From Hyphomicrobiales bacterium (GTDB lineage Bacteria > Pseudomonadota > Alphaproteobacteria > Rhizobiales > Rhizobiaceae): a stretch of DNA of 64,000 nucleotides. The stretch lies in NCBI GenBank assembly GCA_900467745.1, contig UBQW01000062.1:1-64000 (forward strand), written 5' to 3'. The translations under genes were made by a program, and so were the position numbers. This document shows, piece after piece, positions 42,033 through 50,927 of the stretch; the first letter of the stretch is position 1, and each line of letters starts with the position of its first letter. Below the pieces are notes generated by a model. That model was not told where the DNA came from. It was given only the letters and a program-made list of their open reading frames with translations, and searched no databases.

Positions 42033-44747
42033 ATGGAAAAAAGCCTCGCGCGCTACATCTGGTCGAACACGCGGCTGCAGCAGCTTTGGATTCTGGCGGT
42101 TGTCGCTCTCTCGATGGTGCCCTACTTCCTGTCCTTCGACCTGCCCAAGCAGATCGTCAATGGACCTATCCAGGGCTCGGGCTTCGAGGGCGAAGGCGCG
42201 ACGCAAACCTTCATGCATCTGTCCTACTCGTTTCCGCTGATCGGGAAGGTGGAGTTGTTCCCGGGCATTCAACTCGGTCGCGAGCAGATGCTGATGGCAC
42301 TCAGCCTGGTTTTCTTGGCGCTCGTGGTGCTCAACGGCCTCTTCAAGTTCTACATCAATACCTACAAGGGCCGGCTGGGCGAGCGCATGCTGCGGCGTAT
42401 CCGCTTCCAGCTGATCGATCGGGTTCTGCGTTTCCCGCCCAATCACTTCAAGCGCGTGAAATCCGCTGAAATCGCCACCATGATCAAGGACGAAGTCGAG
42501 CCAATGGGCGGCTTCACCGGGGACGCCTTCGTTTCGCCTGCCTTGCTCGGCGGCCAGGCCCTGACGGCGCTCGCCTTCATCATCGTGCAGAATTTCTGGC
42601 TGGGCATGATCGCCGCAGGGATTGTCGGCGTTCAAGCAGTGGTCATTCCCCGCATGCGCAAACGGCTCCTGGAACTTGGACGTCAGCGCCAGTTGACGGC
42701 GCGCGAGCTTTCCGGCCGCGTCGGCGAAATCGTCGATGGCATCGGAACAATCCACGGCAATGACACGTCAAACCTCGAACGTGCCGACATCGCGGCGCGC
42801 CTCGGGCTCATATTCTCGATCCGCTACGATCTCTATCAGTGGAAGTTCCTGGTCAAGTTCCTCAACAACTTCCTGGCTCAGGTGACCCCGTTCCTGTTTT
42901 ACGCAATCGGCGGTTATCTGGCGCTCCAGGGCAGGCTGGATATCGGGCAGCTCGTGGCCGTCATCAGCGCCTACAAAGACCTGCCGGGACCGCTGAAGGA
43001 GCTGATCGACTGGGACCAGATGCGTCAGGACGTGCAGGTGAAGTATCAGCAGGTCTACGAGCAGTTCAACGTCGAGCCGCTGATCGACGACAGCATCCAC
43101 AAGGTTGCCATCGAAGAGGTCGCGGCTTTGGCCGCCCCCATCGTCGTTACCAATCTTGCCGTCAGCGACGACAGCGGCGCCAAGCTGATCGATCACGTCT
43201 CCGTCGAAATCAAGCCGAACGAGACGGTGGCCGTCGTCGGCCCCAATTCGAGTGGTGCCGAAGCCTTTGCCGAGGCGCTTGGCCGCGTGGTCTGGCCGAA
43301 TTCAGGCCGTATCACCATCGACGGAAAGGATCTGCTGGAGCTGCCGGAATCGGTTTCCGGCCGCCGGATTTCATATGCGTCGTCAGACCTGTATTTTTTC
43401 CAGGGCACGCTTCGCGACAACCTTCTCTATGGGCTGAAGCACGCGCCGCTGAAAGATCCTGACTACGACGAGCAGACGGCTCAGGAAGCCAAGTGGCATG
43501 CCGCCGAAGCCATCAAGGCCGGCAACCCGACGCTCGATCCGAACAGCGACTGGGTGGATTATCGTGCGGCGGGCGCCACGGGTCCCGGCGATATCCTGAC
43601 CGCGATGCGGCCGGCTCTCGACGCCGTGCTGATCACGGAGGACATTCTCGACCTCGCGCTGCGCTCGACTGTTGATACGCATGTCCACACCAAGCTTGCC
43701 GGGCATATCGTCAATCTGCGTGCCGCCCTGCGCGAGAAGATGCAACAGTCGGAACTCGGCAACATCGTCGTTCCCTTCGACTTCGATAGCTACAACGCGC
43801 AAGCGACGGTTGGCGAGAACCTGCTTTTTGGCTCCATGAAGCGGCCGATCATGAACAACCGGCGCCTGGCGGCGCATCCCTATTTCCAGACACTGTTCCG
43901 GGAAACGGGACTGAGCAACGACCTCTACGCCATGGGTCTGGAAATCGCCGAAAACGCGGTCGAACTCTTCCACGATCTACCGCCGGACCACCCGTTCTTT
44001 CAGCAGCTGACCTTCATGACGGCGGACGACATCCCGACCTACCAGGCGCTGCTGCAGAAGCTCAGCAGCCGGAAGTTTGACGACGCGACACCGGAAGAGC
44101 GCTCGGCGATTATCCGCCTGAGCTTCGCATATATCGAGCCTCGCCATCGCTTCGGTCTCCTGACCGACGAATTGACCGCCAAGATCGTTAGCGCCCGCAA
44201 GCAGTTTCACGAGAATATTCCCGATGATCTTGCCGCTGTCATTGAGCGCTACGACCCTGAACATTTCATCTCGTCAGCAAGCCTGATGGACAACGTTCTC
44301 TTCGGTCGCATCGCCTACCAGCGTGCCGACGCGTCCGAAAGCATCCGGTCGATCATGGTCGGCCTGTTCGAAACGCTCGAGCTCTTCGACGATGTCCTGT
44401 CGATTGGCCTGGAGTTCGATGTCGGCTCCGGCGGCAAGCGATTGACGATGGTCCAGCGCCAGAAGCTGAACCTGGCGCGTACGCTGCTCAGGCGGTCCGA
44501 CTACATTATCCTCAATCGGCCGCTGTCGGCGCTGGATCAGCGCGTGCAGGACCAGATCACCAACAATCTCGTCAACGAGCTGCATCATGAGGGCGAGCGG
44601 CCAGCGATCGTTTGGGTTCTTTCGAACGCCAGATTGGCCGCGCTCTTCGATCGAATCCTGCTTTTTGATCGTGGAAGCCTGGTCGAGGCCGGTAATTTTC
44701 CGGAACTTTCCGAACAGAACGGTATGTTCAAGGAACTGTTATCGTAA
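42033..44747 (+). CDS. ABC-exporter-like membrane protein with degenerate, expanded ATPase domain
   Basis: 904 residues against about 580-600 for an ordinary half-exporter. Residues 1-330 form a six-helix exporter membrane domain (WILAVVALSMVPYFLSF; FLLFYAIGGYLALQ-like last helices). The ATPase is abnormal. Walker A reads VVGPNSSGAEAF (about 400) with no Lys, the signature region is SGGKRLTMVQRQKLNLA (about 800), and Walker B is YIILNRPLSALD (about 825), lacking both Asp and Glu. About 350 residues are inserted between them. The post-Q-loop motif appears three times: GTLRDNLLYG (458), ATVGENLLFG (590), SLMDNVLFG (750). Probably not ATP-hydrolysing; perhaps regulatory or partner-driven. A cyclic-nucleotide-binding gene follows. 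Confidence 0.85.
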   Translation: MEKSLARYIWSNTRLQQLWILAVVALSMVPYFLSFDLPKQIVNGPIQGSGFEGEGATQTFMHLSYSFPLIGKVELFPGIQLGREQMLMALSLVFLALVVLNGLFKFYINTYKGRLGERMLRRIRFQLIDRVLRFPPNHFKRVKSAEIATMIKDEVEPMGGFTGDAFVSPALLGGQALTALAFIIVQNFWLGMIAAGIVGVQAVVIPRMRKRLLELGRQRQLTARELSGRVGEIVDGIGTIHGNDTSNLERADIAARLGLIFSIRYDLYQWKFLVKFLNNFLAQVTPFLFYAIGGYLALQGRLDIGQLVAVISAYKDLPGPLKELIDWDQMRQDVQVKYQQVYEQFNVEPLIDDSIHKVAIEEVAALAAPIVVTNLAVSDDSGAKLIDHVSVEIKPNETVAVVGPNSSGAEAFAEALGRVVWPNSGRITIDGKDLLELPESVSGRRISYASSDLYFFQGTLRDNLLYGLKHAPLKDPDYDEQTAQEAKWHAAEAIKAGNPTLDPNSDWVDYRAAGATGPGDILTAMRPALDAVLITEDILDLALRSTVDTHVHTKLAGHIVNLRAALREKMQQSELGNIVVPFDFDSYNAQATVGENLLFGSMKRPIMNNRRLAAHPYFQTLFRETGLSNDLYAMGLEIAENAVELFHDLPPDHPFFQQLTFMTADDIPTYQALLQKLSSRKFDDATPEERSAIIRLSFAYIEPRHRFGLLTDELTAKIVSARKQFHENIPDDLAAVIERYDPEHFISSASLMDNVLFGRIAYQRADASESIRSIMVGLFETLELFDDVLSIGLEFDVGSGGKRLTMVQRQKLNLARTLLRRSDYIILNRPLSALDQRVQDQITNNLVNELHHEGERPAIVWVLSNARLAALFDRILLFDRGSLVEAGNFPELSEQNGMFKELLS

Positions 44748-44841
44748 TATTCTAAAGGGGCTACAAAAGTGACGTCCTGCCAAAAAGGACGCGCGTAATT
44801 CTAGCAAGCGAGCCACGAGCGCGCAGGGAGAAGACAAGGTC

Positions 44842-45309
44842 ATGCTGCTTAGAGACGAAGTCGAGATGCTACGGCGCGTGCCAATCTTTTCACGGATAGC
44901 ACCGGCCAAGCTCAAACTTTTGGCCTTCACCTCAGACCGCATGACATATAGTGCCGGACAGGATCTGTTCCGACAAGGCGACCCGGGCGATGCTGCCTAT
45001 GTGGTCCTGTCGGGAACAGCAGACATTCTTGTTCGCTCACCCGCGGGCGACATCAAAGTCGCCGATGTCGATCCCAACTCCATCGTTGGCGAGATCGCGA
45101 TCCTCTGCGATGTCTCGCGTACCGCGACGGTTCGTGCCACCTCGGCGCTTGAGGTGCTCCGGATCAGCAAGGAGCATTTCCTGAAGCTTTTGAGCGACTT
45201 TCCCGAGATGGCTGTCGAGATCATGCGCGTCCTCGCAGACCGCCTGAACCACACAACCGCCGAGCTTTCGGCCGCGCGCGCCGCAAAAAAGCCGGAGCCA
45301 GTGAGTTAG
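44842..45309 (+). CDS. Stand-alone cyclic-nucleotide-binding domain protein
   Basis: This 155-residue soluble protein is one cNMP-binding domain: LRRVPIFSRIAPAKLKLLAF, the beta-barrel FRQGDPGDAAYVVLSG, and the phosphate-binding cassette GEIAILCDVSRTATVRA with the Glu and Arg that hold cyclic nucleotide. No helix-turn-helix, kinase or channel part follows, only a helical tail (LADRLNHTTAELSAARAA). It lies 94 bp after the degenerate ABC gene on the same strand and is closed by a terminator. It may convey the signal of the nearby cyclases to the membrane protein. Confidence 0.9.
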   Translation: MLLRDEVEMLRRVPIFSRIAPAKLKLLAFTSDRMTYSAGQDLFRQGDPGDAAYVVLSGTADILVRSPAGDIKVADVDPNSIVGEIAILCDVSRTATVRATSALEVLRISKEHFLKLLSDFPEMAVEIMRVLADRLNHTTAELSAARAAKKPEPVS

Positions 45310-45340
45310 GCGACCCACCATAGCTCATACGCAAATGCTA

Positions 45341-45380
45341 AAAGCCCGCCCAAACATCAGTTCAGGCGGGCTTTGTTTAT
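45341..45380. terminator. Bidirectional intrinsic terminator
   Basis: AAAGCCCGCC (45341-45350) pairs with GGCGGGCTTT (45365-45374) around a 14-nt loop. T-rich sequence follows on the plus strand and TTTT on the minus side. It separates the cNMP-binding gene from the convergent MFS gene. Confidence 0.85.
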
Positions 45381-45393
45381 TGGCGTTGATCGA

Positions 45394-46725
45394 TTAGTCG
45401 CGCTGTTCCAGCGCCCGGCTGAACGCCAGAGCAGCAAGCGTACAGATAGCGCCCGATAGCAGGTAATAGCCAACGAAGGTCAGCCCGAACCGGCTGGAGA
45501 GGCTGAGTGCGACCAGCGGCGCGAAGCCGGCGCCGACGAGCCACGCCAGATCGGACGTGAACGCAGCGCCAGTGTAGCGATAACCCCGGCCGAAGCGTGA
45601 GGAGATCGAGCCCGTGGCCTGTCCGAAGGACAGCCCGAGGACGCCAAAGCCGATGATCACGAATGCATCGTGCCCATTCGAACCCGAGCCCAGCATGATG
45701 GGACCAACAAAGCTGAAGATCGCGATCAAAACCGCGCAGACCGCCAGCTGGCCGCGCCGGCCGATACGGTCAGCCATCAGGCCAGAAGCGATGATCGCCA
45801 AGATGCCCACCATGGCGCCGACCGTCTGGACCAGCATGAAGGCGCCGATCGGCTGGTCGCCGTAGAGGCTCATCCAGCCAAGCGGGAAGATCGTGACGAG
45901 GTGGAACATCGCGAAGCTCGCGAGCGGCACAAAGGCGCCGATCAGGATATCGCGACCGTGGATGCGCACGACGTCGCGAATCGGGGCCGCCTCGAGCTCA
46001 TGCTGTTCCAGCGCCGTGCCGAATTCCTTCGTCATCACCAGGCGAAGACGGACAAAAAGTGCAACGACGTTAATGGCGAAGGCGACAAAGAACGGATACC
46101 GCCAGCCCCAGCTAAGGAAATCTTCCGATGACAGATTGGCGACGAAGTAGCCAAAGAGCAGGCTGGCCAACGCAAAGCCGATCGGCGCGCCAAGCTGCGG
46201 GATCATCGCATACCATCCGCGGTGATTCTTCGGCGCGTTCAAGGCCAGCAGGGACGCCAGGCCATCCCAGGCACCACCGAGCGCAAAGCCCTGCCCCAAG
46301 CGGAACAGCGCGAGAAGCGCAATCGACCAGACGCCGATCTCAGTGTAACCAGGCAGGAACGCAATGGATGCGGTGGACCCACCAAGCAGGAACAGAGCGA
46401 TGGTGAGCTTGGTGCCGCGGCCATACAGGCGGTCGATCGTCATGAAGACCACCGAGCCGACTGGTCGTGCCAGGAATGCAAGCGAAAAGATCGCAAAGGA
46501 ATAAAGTGTGGCTGTCAACCTGTCCGGCGCGAACGGAAAGACAAGTTGCGGAAAGACCAGCACCGATGCCAGCCCGTAGACGAAGAAATCGAAAAATTCC
46601 GATGTACGTCCAATGACGACACCGATTGCAATGCTGCCCGGCGAAACCGGCTTGTCAGCATGAATTTGTCTCGCGTCACGCTCCATGGACGTGGACGAAG
46701 GACCATAGTTAGTCACAGTAGCCAT
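45394..46725 (-). CDS. MFS transporter, metabolite:H+ symporter type
   Basis: Start ATG at 46725 (MATVTNYGPSS...) after GGGAGG, 443 residues; the open frame extends further upstream without coding character. Twelve hydrophobic segments are present. The family signature between helices 2 and 3 appears as ARPVGSVVFMTIDRLYGRGT, and the first helix region IGRTSEFFDFFVYGLASVLV resembles MHS-family (ProP/ShiA-like) proteins. The substrate is likely an organic acid or similar metabolite but cannot be specified. Divergent from cyoA. Confidence 0.88.
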   Translation of the reverse strand: MATVTNYGPSSTSMERDARQIHADKPVSPGSIAIGVVIGRTSEFFDFFVYGLASVLVFPQLVFPFAPDRLTATLYSFAIFSLAFLARPVGSVVFMTIDRLYGRGTKLTIALFLLGGSTASIAFLPGYTEIGVWSIALLALFRLGQGFALGGAWDGLASLLALNAPKNHRGWYAMIPQLGAPIGFALASLLFGYFVANLSSEDFLSWGWRYPFFVAFAINVVALFVRLRLVMTKEFGTALEQHELEAAPIRDVVRIHGRDILIGAFVPLASFAMFHLVTIFPLGWMSLYGDQPIGAFMLVQTVGAMVGILAIIASGLMADRIGRRGQLAVCAVLIAIFSFVGPIMLGSGSNGHDAFVIIGFGVLGLSFGQATGSISSRFGRGYRYTGAAFTSDLAWLVGAGFAPLVALSLSSRFGLTFVGYYLLSGAICTLAALAFSRALEQRD

Positions 46726-46927
46726 ATTCAAAACGCCTCCCTCGTTAAGACGCTTGCGGCAAAGCGTCTCACCTAAGAGTTTGAACGAACTCTCACCGTT
46801 ATCAAGTGCGGAGATCAGAAATAGTTTCCTAGGGATTTTGAAAATTAGCGTCGCGTGAAGAAATGTGCGCAAGAACGCTAAAATAAGGCCCTGAATGGTG
46901 GTCGAAGGACCTTTCTGGGATATATAG

Positions 46928-46951
46928 TTGCACGAATGCGGCGCCGTGCAA
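46928..46951. repeat. 24-bp inverted repeat upstream of the cyo promoter
   Basis: TTGCACG (46928-46934) and CGTGCAA (46945-46951) flank ten GC-rich bases; A7 follows. It lies about 30 bp upstream of the -35 box at 46982. It may be an operator or the hairpin of a leftward transcript. Confidence 0.45.
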
Positions 46952-46981
46952 AAAAATGCTTCTTTTCGTCGCCTCAAGTTT

Positions 46982-47010
46982 TTGACATCGCACGCGCTCC
47001 GTCGTATCCC
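46982..47010 (+). promoter_or_regulatory. Predicted sigma-70-type promoter for cyoABCD
   Basis: TTGACA (46982-46987), 17-bp spacer, TATCCC (47005-47010), about 100 bp before cyoA. The -35 is perfect for the housekeeping sigma factor and the -10 is weak, as expected of an activated promoter. Confidence 0.5.
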
Positions 47011-47112
47011 GCACTGCGGCAATTCTGCTGCGCTGCGACCAAACACCTCATGTTGCTACAAGTTATAGTGCTTTAGTCGCGGATCGGACGAAACAAAAAG
47101 AGCAATAACGAC

Positions 47113-48249
47113 GTGCAAAAGCTGTCAAAGTTTTCCCGCCATCTCGTCATTCTGCCGCTATTTTTTATGCTCGCAGGATGTAACCTGGTGGTCATGTCGC
47201 CTTCCGGCGATATCGCCATGCAACAGCGAGACCTGATCATCGTGTCAGTCCTGCTGATGCTGTTGATCATCATCCCGGTGATTTGTCTGACGCTGTTTTT
47301 CGCTTGGCGTTACCGCCAGTCGAACACCTCCGCCACATATGATCCCGAATGGCACCATTCCACGCGCCTCGAAGTGGTCATCTGGTCCGCTCCACTCGCG
47401 ATCATCATCGTGCTCGGTGCGATCACCTGGATCACCACGCACAAGCTCGATCCGTACCGTCCGCTTGACCGCATCGATGCGGAGCGCACCATACCCGCCG
47501 ACGTAAAGCCCCTGACCGTCCAGGTCGTCGCTCTCGACTGGAAATGGCTGTTCTTCTACCCGGAACTGGGCATCGCAACCGTCAACGAACTGGCGGCTCC
47601 CGTAGATGTTCCGATCAACTTCGAGATCACCGCGTCGTCTGTGATGAACTCGTTTTACATCCCCGCACTCGCTGGCCAGATCTACGCGATGCCCGGCATG
47701 CAGACCAAGCTGCACGCCGTCATCAACAAGGAAGGCGTGTATGACGGTTTCTCCGCGAACTATAGCGGCGCCGGCTTCTCCCACATGCGCTTCAAGTTCC
47801 ACGGCATGAACCAGCAGGGCTTCGAAAGCTGGGTGGCTCAGGTCAAGAACCAGGGCACCGCGCTGAACCGCGACGCCTATCTCAAGCTCGAACGTCCGAG
47901 CGAGCGCGAGCCGGTTCGCTACTTCGCCACCGCCGACAAGGATCTCTTCAACGCGATCCTGAACATGTGCGCCACCCCCGGCAAAATGTGCATGAGCGAA
48001 ATGATGCACATCGACATGATGGGCGGCGCCGGCAAGGAAAGCCATGAGAACCGCGACAAGCTGAAATTCGACGGTGAGCCAATCGACGGCATCCACCTTC
48101 CCGAGCCAGCTGCCGCAGGCGAAGCCCCCGCCCATGGTGCCGGCAACATGGAAAACATGCCCGGCATGACCATGTCCGGAACAACCATGCAGCACGACGG
48201 CCATACTATGCCGTCGTCCGACGCGAGCGCGCCTGCTGCGACGAAATAA
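47113..48249 (+). CDS. cyoA: Cytochrome bo3-type ubiquinol oxidase subunit II
   Basis: Start GTG at 47113. The N-terminus is a lipoprotein signal with lipobox LAGC. Two transmembrane helices follow (VSVLLMLLIIIPVICLTLFF; VVIWSAPLAIIIVLGAITWI). The periplasmic cupredoxin domain has VVALDWKWLFFYPE, SSVMNSFYIPALAGQIYAMP and SGAGFSHMRF but no CuA-binding Cys pair, as in quinol oxidases. The C-terminal tail of about 90 residues is rich in Met and His (MCMSEMMHIDMMGG, NMENMPGMTMSGTTMQHDGH), longer than in E. coli. First gene of cyoABCD. Confidence 0.96.
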   Translation: MQKLSKFSRHLVILPLFFMLAGCNLVVMSPSGDIAMQQRDLIIVSVLLMLLIIIPVICLTLFFAWRYRQSNTSATYDPEWHHSTRLEVVIWSAPLAIIIVLGAITWITTHKLDPYRPLDRIDAERTIPADVKPLTVQVVALDWKWLFFYPELGIATVNELAAPVDVPINFEITASSVMNSFYIPALAGQIYAMPGMQTKLHAVINKEGVYDGFSANYSGAGFSHMRFKFHGMNQQGFESWVAQVKNQGTALNRDAYLKLERPSEREPVRYFATADKDLFNAILNMCATPGKMCMSEMMHIDMMGGAGKESHENRDKLKFDGEPIDGIHLPEPAAAGEAPAHGAGNMENMPGMTMSGTTMQHDGHTMPSSDASAPAATK

Positions 48250-48298
48250 TTCAACCTGGCGCTTTGCGTCTAAAAGACACCAATGAACGGGTTACTCC

Positions 48299-50302
48299 AT
48301 GTTTTCCAATCCTGACCTTCTGAAGTTGATCTTCGGCCGGTTGACGATCGAGGCAATCCCCTATCACGAGCCGATTCTCGTCGCCACGTTTGGCGCGGTC
48401 GTGGTCGGCGGGATCGCGGTCCTCGGTCTCATCACCTACTTCAAACTCTGGACCTATCTCTGGAAAGAGTGGTTCACCAGCGTCGACCACAAGAAGATCG
48501 GCATCATGTATGTCATTCTTGCCTTGGTCATGCTTCTGCGCGGCTTTGCCGACGCCCTCATGATGCGTACCCAGCAGGCGATGGCCTTCAACGGCAATCC
48601 CGGCATTTTCCCGCCTCACCACTACGACCAGGTCTTCACGGCCCACGGCGTCATCATGATTTTCTTCATGGCAATGCCGTTCGTCACCGGCTTGATGAAC
48701 CTCGTGGTTCCGCTTCAGATCGGCGCACGCGACGTGTCCTTCCCATTCCTGAACAACTTCTCGTTCTGGATGACGACGGCCGGCGCGGTCCTGATCATGA
48801 TGTCGCTGTTCATCGGCGAGTTCGCTCGTACCGGCTGGCTGGCCTATCCGCCGCTCTCGGGCGTCGAATATAGCCCCGGCGTGGGTGTCGACTATTACAT
48901 CTGGGGCCTGCAGGTTGCAGGTATCGGAACGACGTTGTCGGGTATCAACCTGATCGCGACGATCGTTAAGATGCGCGCGCCCGGCATGACCATGATGAAG
49001 ATGCCCGTCTTCACCTGGACCTCGCTCTGCACCAACGTGCTGATCGTCGCCTCCTTCCCGATCCTGACCGCAACGCTCGCGCTGCTGTCGCTCGACCGCT
49101 ACGCCGGCACGAACTTCTTCACCAACGACCTTGGTGGCAACCCGATGATGTATGTGAACCTCATCTGGATCTGGGGTCACCCGGAAGTTTACATCCTCGT
49201 GCTGCCTGCCTTCGGTATCTTCTCCGAAGTCGTCGCCACCTTCACCGGCAAGCGCCTGTTTGGCTATGCCTCGATGGTTTACGCCACAGTCGTCATCACC
49301 ATCCTGTCGTACCTCGTCTGGCTGCACCACTTCTTCACCATGGGTTCGGGCGCAAGCGTGAACTCCTTCTTCGGCATCACCACGATGATCATTTCCATCC
49401 CGACAGGGGCGAAGATGTTCAACTGGCTGTTTACGATGTATCGCGGTCGTATCCGCTACGAAGTCCCGATGCTGTGGACGATCGGCTTCATGGTGACCTT
49501 CGTCATCGGCGGCATGACCGGTGTCATGCTGGCGATCCCGCCGGCTGACTTCGTGCTGCACAACTCGCTGTTCCTCATCGCCCACTTCCACAACGTCATC
49601 ATCGGCGGCGTGGTATTCGGTCTGATGGCCGGCGTGACCTACTGGTTCCCGAAGGCTTTCGGCTTCAAGCTCGATCCGTTCTGGGGCAAGATGTCCTTCT
49701 GGTTCTGGCTGGTCGGCTTCTACTTCGCCTTCATGCCGCTTTACGTTCTCGGCCTGATGGGCGTAACCCGCCGCATGTCGCAGTTCGAAGATCCGTCGCT
49801 GCAGATCTGGTTCATCATCGCTGCCTTCGGCGCATTCCTCATCGCGCTCGGCATCGGTTCGTTCCTGATCCAGCTCGTCGTCAGCTTCCTGAAGCGCGAA
49901 GAGCTGCGTGACACAACCGGCGACCCGTGGGGTGCCCGTACGCTCGAGTGGTCGACCTCGTCGCCGCCTCCGGCCTACAACTTCGCGATGACGCCGATCG
50001 TCTACGACCACGACAGCTGGTACGACATGAAGGCTCGCGGCCACGTCCGTCCGACGGAAGGCTTCAAGCCGATCCACATGCCGAAGAACACCGGTACCGG
50101 TGTCATCCTCGGTGCTCTGAGCGTCGTCTTCGGCTTCGCGATGATCTGGTACATCTGGTGGCTGGTCGCGGCGTCCGCGCTTGCCATGCTCGTGGTCACC
50201 ATCGGTCACACGTTCAACTACAAGCGTGACTTCTACATCCCCGTAGAGGAAGTCGTGGAAACGGAAGACAAGCGCACCAAGCTGCTTGCCGAGCAGGTGT
50301 AA
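48299..50302 (+). CDS. cyoB: Cytochrome bo3-type ubiquinol oxidase subunit I
   Basis: This 667-residue catalytic subunit holds heme b, heme o and CuB and pumps protons while reducing O2. Visible motifs: the heme-ligand helix VFTAHGVIMIFFMAMPFV, the CuB-Tyr helix WGHPEVYILVLPAFG (His and cross-linked Tyr), WLHHFFTMG (CuB His pair), the K-channel TIGFMVTFVIGGMTG, and the late heme ligands HNSLFLIAHFHNVIIGG. Length and order match CyoB. Encoded 49 bp after cyoA and 4 bp before cyoC. Confidence 0.97.
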   Translation: MFSNPDLLKLIFGRLTIEAIPYHEPILVATFGAVVVGGIAVLGLITYFKLWTYLWKEWFTSVDHKKIGIMYVILALVMLLRGFADALMMRTQQAMAFNGNPGIFPPHHYDQVFTAHGVIMIFFMAMPFVTGLMNLVVPLQIGARDVSFPFLNNFSFWMTTAGAVLIMMSLFIGEFARTGWLAYPPLSGVEYSPGVGVDYYIWGLQVAGIGTTLSGINLIATIVKMRAPGMTMMKMPVFTWTSLCTNVLIVASFPILTATLALLSLDRYAGTNFFTNDLGGNPMMYVNLIWIWGHPEVYILVLPAFGIFSEVVATFTGKRLFGYASMVYATVVITILSYLVWLHHFFTMGSGASVNSFFGITTMIISIPTGAKMFNWLFTMYRGRIRYEVPMLWTIGFMVTFVIGGMTGVMLAIPPADFVLHNSLFLIAHFHNVIIGGVVFGLMAGVTYWFPKAFGFKLDPFWGKMSFWFWLVGFYFAFMPLYVLGLMGVTRRMSQFEDPSLQIWFIIAAFGAFLIALGIGSFLIQLVVSFLKREELRDTTGDPWGARTLEWSTSSPPPAYNFAMTPIVYDHDSWYDMKARGHVRPTEGFKPIHMPKNTGTGVILGALSVVFGFAMIWYIWWLVAASALAMLVVTIGHTFNYKRDFYIPVEEVVETEDKRTKLLAEQV

Positions 50303-50306
50303 GATC

Positions 50307-50927
50307 ATGAGCAACTCTGCAATCGACACGGCTGAGAAGCCCGAATTCTACCTGACGGAAGAGCATCACCCCGAAAACAGCACCATGCTGGGTTTCTGGC
50401 TCTACCTGATGAGCGACTGCCTGATCTTCGCGATCCTGTTCGCAACCTACGCCGTTCTCGGCCGCAGCTATGCGGCCGGCCCATCGCCGGCAGATCTCTT
50501 CGATCTGCCGCTGGTGGCGGTCAACACCTCCATGCTGCTGCTCTCCTCCATCACCTATGGCTTCGCCATGCTGCAGATGGAGCGGGCGAAAAAGGCTGAA
50601 ACTCTGTTCTGGCTCGCCGTCACCGGCGTGTTTGGCGCCGTGTTCATCGCGCTCGAACTCTACGAGTTCATCCACCTGATCCATGAAGGTGCGGGGCCGC
50701 AGCGTTCGGCGTTCTTGTCGGCCTTCTTCACGCTGGTCGGGACCCACGGTCTGCACGTGACCTTCGGCATCATCTGGCTGGTGACGCTGATGGTGCAGGT
50801 TTCGATGCATGGCCTGATCCCCGAGAATAAGCGTCGCCTGATGTGCCTTTCGATGTTCTGGCACTTCCTCGACGTGGTCTGGATTGGCGTCTTCTCGATT
50901 GTTTATCTTATGGGAGTACTCGGATGA
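50307..50927 (+). CDS. cyoC: Cytochrome bo3-type ubiquinol oxidase subunit III
   Basis: Start ATG at 50307 (MSNSAIDTAEKPEFYLTEEH). 206 residues, five transmembrane helices beginning LGFWLYLMSDCLIFAILFAT, with ELYEFIHLIHEG and FFTLVGTHGLHVTFGIIWLV, the COX3 signature. A small stabilising subunit of the oxidase. Its stop overlaps the cyoD start (ATGA). Confidence 0.96.
   Translation: MSNSAIDTAEKPEFYLTEEHHPENSTMLGFWLYLMSDCLIFAILFATYAVLGRSYAAGPSPADLFDLPLVAVNTSMLLLSSITYGFAMLQMERAKKAETLFWLAVTGVFGAVFIALELYEFIHLIHEGAGPQRSAFLSAFFTLVGTHGLHVTFGIIWLVTLMVQVSMHGLIPENKRRLMCLSMFWHFLDVVWIGVFSIVYLMGVLG

Larger units (their letters stand above)
46726..47112. promoter_or_regulatory. 387-bp divergent control region between MFS gene and cyoA
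   Basis: No ORF with coding character. It contains an inverted repeat (46928-46951), a T/A-rich stretch and a sigma-70-like promoter (46982-47010) oriented toward cyoA. Its size suits regulation of the terminal oxidase by oxygen or redox regulators, but no perfect FNR-type TTGAT-N4-ATCAA site was found. Confidence 0.5.

Noticed and set aside
48251..50329. 692-residue minus-strand open frame across cyoB
   Set aside because: It is the antisense shadow of cyoB; the translation is His/Asp/Arg-rich without any family motif, and cyoB on the plus strand is certain.
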